From Candidatus Cloacimonetes bacterium HGW-Cloacimonetes-2 (GTDB taxonomy: Bacteria > Cloacimonadota > Cloacimonadia > Cloacimonadales > Cloacimonadaceae), in NCBI GenBank assembly GCA_002842035.1, contig PHBP01000011.1:1-64000 (forward strand): DNA of 64,000 nucleotides. Reading direction: 5' to 3'. Made by a program: the position numbers and the translations under genes. Below the pieces are notes generated by a model. It was not told the origin of the DNA and ran no database searches. It was given only the letters and a program-made list of their open reading frames with translations. Every line of letters starts with the position of its first letter. Position 1 is the stretch's first letter. Of this stretch, positions 61,101-64,000 are shown piece after piece.

Positions 61101-63116
61101 GTCTCTGATCGCTTCTGCCGATACAATTCCATGATTGAATTCATCGTAGATATCCTGTATATCCACAATCTTTACTATGTGTCCTTCGCTCTCCCACAGA
61201 TCCATCAGAGTCTGAGTGCCCTCAGAATGGATAAACTGCCTGGGTATAACGACAACCACATCACCGCTATTGCCTGGATTCTTCAAATCTGAGGGGAAAT
61301 TGAGCCTGATGCTCTTGGGAAGCTTCTTCTGAGACTCGGTTACAGCATAGTACTTTACCGAGTTACTAAAAACGCTATCCTGGAAAGTCACCGTCCAGGG
61401 CGCGATGCCGTCCGTATTAAAGGGCTCGATCTGTAGGTTATTGAAAACGCTAGAGCCAATTTTGTAAACAGACACATTGTTTTGAGAGAAGCCTTCCAAT
61501 TGGAATTGGAACAGGCCTCCCGGTCGGTTGGATGGCTTAGTAAAGCTGATCCAATCCTGATTGGTTTTGTACTCTCTCCAATATGTTATATCCGCATAAT
61601 CCAGCATCACTTGCTCTCTATCACCCATTACGGTATTGCCGGAAAGGCTGATATAGAGATAGTTTGTTCCATGCGTAAAGAATGAATTGGGTATGGGATT
61701 CTGATTTGTAAAGAGCTTTTCGTTTTGCCCCACCCAGCTATGTGAATTGATCATAGCCTGATTGATTCTTACTGTGGCATCGTGATCAAACTGACCGGGT
61801 ATTATCTGATCGGAGTAAGTCAAGCCATGCAGCATTACCTTCGCGCTGCCGGTTCTAATCGTACTATCCTTGGGATATTGCAACTCAAAGGGGATGATAT
61901 CAAGGTTTGGAGCGCTGATTTTCTTCCAAAACCACAGATCTTCACGATAGAAATCAGGATTACCGGATGTCCATTTATTACCCAGCTTATCGCTTACATT
62001 TTGCTGCTCGATATGTATGGAAGATTCAAAAGCATCCGGAATAACAAACTGCAACTGGTTGGAATTGACCAAGCCGCCATTCTCAACCATCATTCTAGCG
62101 CCAAACTTATCTATCAGACTCAGCGTATATACATTTTCAGCAGTATAATCATCCTGATAGCCAGTATCACCATAGTGCCTATCGCCATAGAACTCAAAGT
62201 AATCACCCGGATTGAAGTATCCATCCGATTCTCCGAAAAAGGCGATTGGAACTTGTCCCTGTTCGTTTCTAAGCTCCAAATACCTGGGATCTACATTATC
62301 GACATTCCATTCCAGATTGATATCCAGAGAATCCAGCATCATCGACATATAGGTCTTTAGATACTGATAAGTAATCTTGTAGATACCTTCGCTATCCACA
62401 ACGAATTGCAAGGCAGTGATATTTGTTCCAGTCTTTGGGCTCTCATAATCATCAGCTCTGCTTCTGGCCAATCTCCAGTTTTGAGAGCTCGAATTGTTTA
62501 TAAAGAAGCTATTCGCGGCAGTATCCAGGGGATTATCGCTTATCTGCCAGTCTCCACTGGCCCTGGTGTCGCCATGAATACTGATAACTATCCTTAACTT
62601 GGAGTGTACAAGCAGCTCTCTGCTGGTAGCCCGGTACTGGAAAGGACGTATGCTGATTGGAACGAAGCGTCTGTCTCCTATGAAAGCAGCCTCTCCCCTC
62701 TCGACTACGAGTTCCGGATATGCGGCAGCCCTGCTATAAGCCCGGTTGTCTTGCCAGAATACATAGTCCGGTTCGTCATCTGTTAGAACCATCCTGGGAT
62801 TTGGCATCAGGTTTACGCCGGGTCTGATATTCATCTGATCAGTTTGAATACTGATACTGATATCACCTTCGACTGGAATTCCCACTGCAGTGCTAAAACT
62901 AATCAGCTTGGGATATCCCTCGTCTCCAAAAACGCTGCCATCCTCTGAGATAATCTGATGCCATACTGCACCATTCTCATCAACTTGCCTTATCTCATAA
63001 TCCGGCATCTCAAAATCTATTACTACCTGAGACGGAGATTGGCTTACCAGTGTGATCCCGGTAGCAAAAACCCATACAGGAAGGACTACCAGGGCTAGCC
63101 ATATATATCTTTTCAT
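58110..63116 (-). CDS. PorU-like peptidase C25 (gingipain family) with T9SS sorting domain
   Basis: The 1668 residues begin with a signal peptide, then a beta-rich region to about residue 600, then the C25 domain (from about 640, VVVIPRQF). I place the catalytic His at 849 (FMGHGGG) and Cys at 882 (SLACYASAFD), 33 residues apart as in RgpB and PorU. Beta domains and a type A sorting domain follow (NIGNYPNPV, IKVYTVSGRLVKTF, YGWDCKDEQGFTLANGAYF, final KMAILK). The porV-like neighbour argues for the T9SS sortase rather than a secreted gingipain. It is much longer than Bacteroidetes PorU (about 1100-1300). Confidence 0.87.
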   Translation of the reverse strand: MKRYIWLALVVLPVWVFATGITLVSQSPSQVVIDFEMPDYEIRQVDENGAVWHQIISEDGSVFGDEGYPKLISFSTAVGIPVEGDISISIQTDQMNIRPGVNLMPNPRMVLTDDEPDYVFWQDNRAYSRAAAYPELVVERGEAAFIGDRRFVPISIRPFQYRATSRELLVHSKLRIVISIHGDTRASGDWQISDNPLDTAANSFFINNSSSQNWRLARSRADDYESPKTGTNITALQFVVDSEGIYKITYQYLKTYMSMMLDSLDINLEWNVDNVDPRYLELRNEQGQVPIAFFGESDGYFNPGDYFEFYGDRHYGDTGYQDDYTAENVYTLSLIDKFGARMMVENGGLVNSNQLQFVIPDAFESSIHIEQQNVSDKLGNKWTSGNPDFYREDLWFWKKISAPNLDIIPFELQYPKDSTIRTGSAKVMLHGLTYSDQIIPGQFDHDATVRINQAMINSHSWVGQNEKLFTNQNPIPNSFFTHGTNYLYISLSGNTVMGDREQVMLDYADITYWREYKTNQDWISFTKPSNRPGGLFQFQLEGFSQNNVSVYKIGSSVFNNLQIEPFNTDGIAPWTVTFQDSVFSNSVKYYAVTESQKKLPKSIRLNFPSDLKNPGNSGDVVVVIPRQFIHSEGTQTLMDLWESEGHIVKIVDIQDIYDEFNHGIVSAEAIRDFTKYAYNNWASPRIKHLILIGEGTDDTRDNSPSRIYNQIPVKKTWTYKHGATASDNWFGCIVGTDIVADISVARISIWKPEQIADYAAKAVKYRSEPMTNRIWNSHITLTAGGKISDGNDIFSVQSERIRRKNIPDHYRVSRIYTTTQTVSNDYFGGTFNLKDAINSGTSYLQFMGHGGGRVWADYNLFNFNDVATLNNQVFPIVMSLACYASAFDTNGASSISEALVLQPNKGAIATVGFSGLGYLDQDEDYGLAITEALFENDFSSVGEAMIFTKARFFTTTSSIAPRYALTNGTAYLGDPLIKLRRPQSGIPVTADNLSLNPGDTLRVSAEFPEGVSAARLHIMKDSGKIINVPFDLPVIQGSYNASYVVPVSGGTNFIRKINVTGYSSDQEYVGLSAFGVGRPSVFHNNLFPANPSWRDSTGFAARIFSNELVLSLICKARTDSTGLEANWVSLPMTADAQDSLLYRSTGFLPAQRTGKEIFYKYVLTTTEGVFESNLYNFVSAGPDLFLRDIALEADNDQLRLKVLVTNIGNANSTNTDLKLYYTPSGGTQTLHTDRILAPVAVNVERWEYIDLAGVPGANLNFEVNVNYSNAFPEWHMFLNTNNSITLALPFNYQFVGSAGAIMNSVDTNLSCEIPPGLVPSGGSSMFSINGLSALEPNLQPDIYPVKLRSPAPGTSNFNSIPYEIKTMDSSLVDSLGIFANGRRVKLTFYYNTTDSLTQQYENQNIYNVYRWDSTYRKWMRQGGNVSAVGDLVVFEVNRQGIYTIYRNQDRTGPSIDVNVQDQEFTVGGYVSGTGTISLLLSDANGINVVESSIRLFINGELVPEDDYAIAINSDNINRIPIKYQLNLPRGNYTLLVDCSDVNSNFNSRAIQFFVNDRFDIRNIGNYPNPVVGRAQDPRNDGRTRFTYVLTDNADEVTIKVYTVSGRLVKTFSGLPTGVGYHEYPRTVYGWDCKDEQGFTLANGAYFYKIIAKKGSRTLEKTMKMAILK

Positions 63117-63118
63117 TA

Positions 63119-64000
63119 TTACTCCAGACCTATGCTAAAAGTGTTTGATCTCAAACCGATGTCACCGCGGTAGTACTTACCATCAAAATCGATCTTCTGC
63201 GCATCGGTATAAACTATCTTGCGGGCTTCCATTAGATCCTTGCCCAAGGCTGTGAGCATTATCACTCTTCCGCCGTTGTTTACCAGGCAATCACTACCTG
63301 CTTTTACTCCTGCATAAGAGATGATAGATTCCAGAGGATCGGATATCCGGATAGGATACCCGGTATCCGGCTTGGCAGGATATCCCCGCGATGCCAATAC
63401 AAGCGTCACGGAGCAACCCGGTTTCCATTCCAATCTGATCTCTGATATCTTCCCTTCGATTATTGCCTCGCATATTTCCACCATATCGGTTTTCAATAGT
63501 GGCAAGACTGCTTCGGCTTCGGGATCACCCCAACGGCAATTGAATTCCAAGACCTTGGGACCTTCACGGGTAATCATCAATCCGCAGTACAGGACGCCGC
63601 AGAAAGGATAAGCTTCCTCTCTCATAGCGTCTATCACCGGCTTGATGATCTCAAGCTCGATCTGTTCCCGATAGGCTTCGCCTTCTTCGAGTGGTGCGAC
63701 CGCGCCCATACCACCGGTATTTGGTCCCATATCATTGTCATAAAGCTGCTTATGATCCTGTGAAAAAACCGTCGTACAGAAATCAGTTCCATCTGTGATG
63801 GCGAATAAAGATAGCTCCCACCCGCTCAAAAACTCTTCAACGATTACTCCTTCCTTGTCTGTTTTGCTGTAAAGAGCCCCCAGGGCATCTTCCATCGCTG
63901 TGGAATCTTCCAGAATATACACACCCTTGCCCGCGGATAATCCATCCGCCTTGATCACGACCGGATAGCCAAATTCCGCTATCAAGCTTCTTGCTTCATC
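63119..64000 (-). CDS. purD: Phosphoribosylamine-glycine ligase, 3' part (cut by window edge)
   Basis: The frame runs off the right edge; 293 C-terminal residues are visible of a family length of about 420-430. The ATP-grasp domain shows YPVVIKADGLSAGKGVYI (about 11-28 of the visible part), DMGPNTGGMGA, GVLYCGLMIT and LEFNCRWGDPEAEAVLP, the GARS signature. The C-terminal domain has SVTLVLASRGYP. It catalyses the second step of purine synthesis. The stop lies two bases upstream of the PorU-like start, so the PorU gene is directly downstream in the same orientation. Confidence 0.95.
   Translation of the reverse strand, partial: DEARSLIAEFGYPVVIKADGLSAGKGVYILEDSTAMEDALGALYSKTDKEGVIVEEFLSGWELSLFAITDGTDFCTTVFSQDHKQLYDNDMGPNTGGMGAVAPLEEGEAYREQIELEIIKPVIDAMREEAYPFCGVLYCGLMITREGPKVLEFNCRWGDPEAEAVLPLLKTDMVEICEAIIEGKISEIRLEWKPGCSVTLVLASRGYPAKPDTGYPIRISDPLESIISYAGVKAGSDCLVNNGGRVIMLTALGKDLMEARKIVYTDAQKIDFDGKYYRGDIGLRSNTFSIGLE

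Overview
The window is a dense stretch (about 57 protein genes, three tRNA genes) of what looks like a fermentative, Gram-negative bacterium of the candidate phylum Cloacimonadota (Cloacimonas relatives). This assignment is an inference. It rests on type IX secretion (T9SS) genes and C-terminal sorting domains outside classical Bacteroidetes metabolism, a two-subunit methylmalonyl-CoA mutase with its GTPase chaperone, a ferredoxin-dependent 2-oxoacid oxidoreductase, and an acyl-CoA beta-transaminase-like gene beside a thiolase, an enzyme type first described from Cloacimonas.

Layout. Bases 1-860 have no gene but carry a dispersed palindromic repeat. rpsT, a GT51 transglycosylase and a DUF2851 gene follow. 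Positions 3350-9691 form a tightly coupled seven-gene plus-strand operon: a lipoprotein, four membrane proteins of unknown function, an acyl-activating enzyme and a class II aldolase. It ends in a terminator and faces a convergent heterodimeric ABC exporter pair. Then come tRNA-Pro(CGG), a DUF2089/DUF4097-like gene pair, an outer-membrane protein, an epimerase, tRNA-Val, tRNA-Pro(TGG), a small zinc-ribbon protein, rsmA and another barrel-like protein.

Positions 21985-25796 encode a 2-oxoacid:ferredoxin oxidoreductase coupled to a NapH-like membrane iron-sulfur protein and a membrane-anchored three-cluster ferredoxin. The minus strand from 28959 to 25989 has a solute-binding lipoprotein coupled to a membrane SpoIIE-type phosphatase. 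A decayed T9SS sorting domain, pyrG, the beta-transaminase/thiolase pair, meaB-mutB-mutA (propionate/succinate interconversion), a divergent pgk, a nuclease and a T9SS-secreted FG-GAP protein follow.

The right third holds a radical SAM protein, ffh, rpe, dciA-like, the rplI-DUF2232-rpsR-ssb-rpsF cluster with pth, rplY, prs and ispE, a Wzc-like tyrosine autokinase with a run of 12 tyrosines plus its Wza-like partner, a PorU-PorV pair with a lipoprotein, and the 3' part of purD.

The most unusual signal is non-coding. Seven intergenic sites carry imperfect palindromes built from short units repeated at an exact 11-bp period. The units differ between sites, but each site has units fitting a loose TGA-initial pattern. 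Six of the seven lie just downstream of genes; the seventh (near position 300) has no visible left neighbour. Two pairs of sites are clearly homologous. I know of no named element with this architecture.
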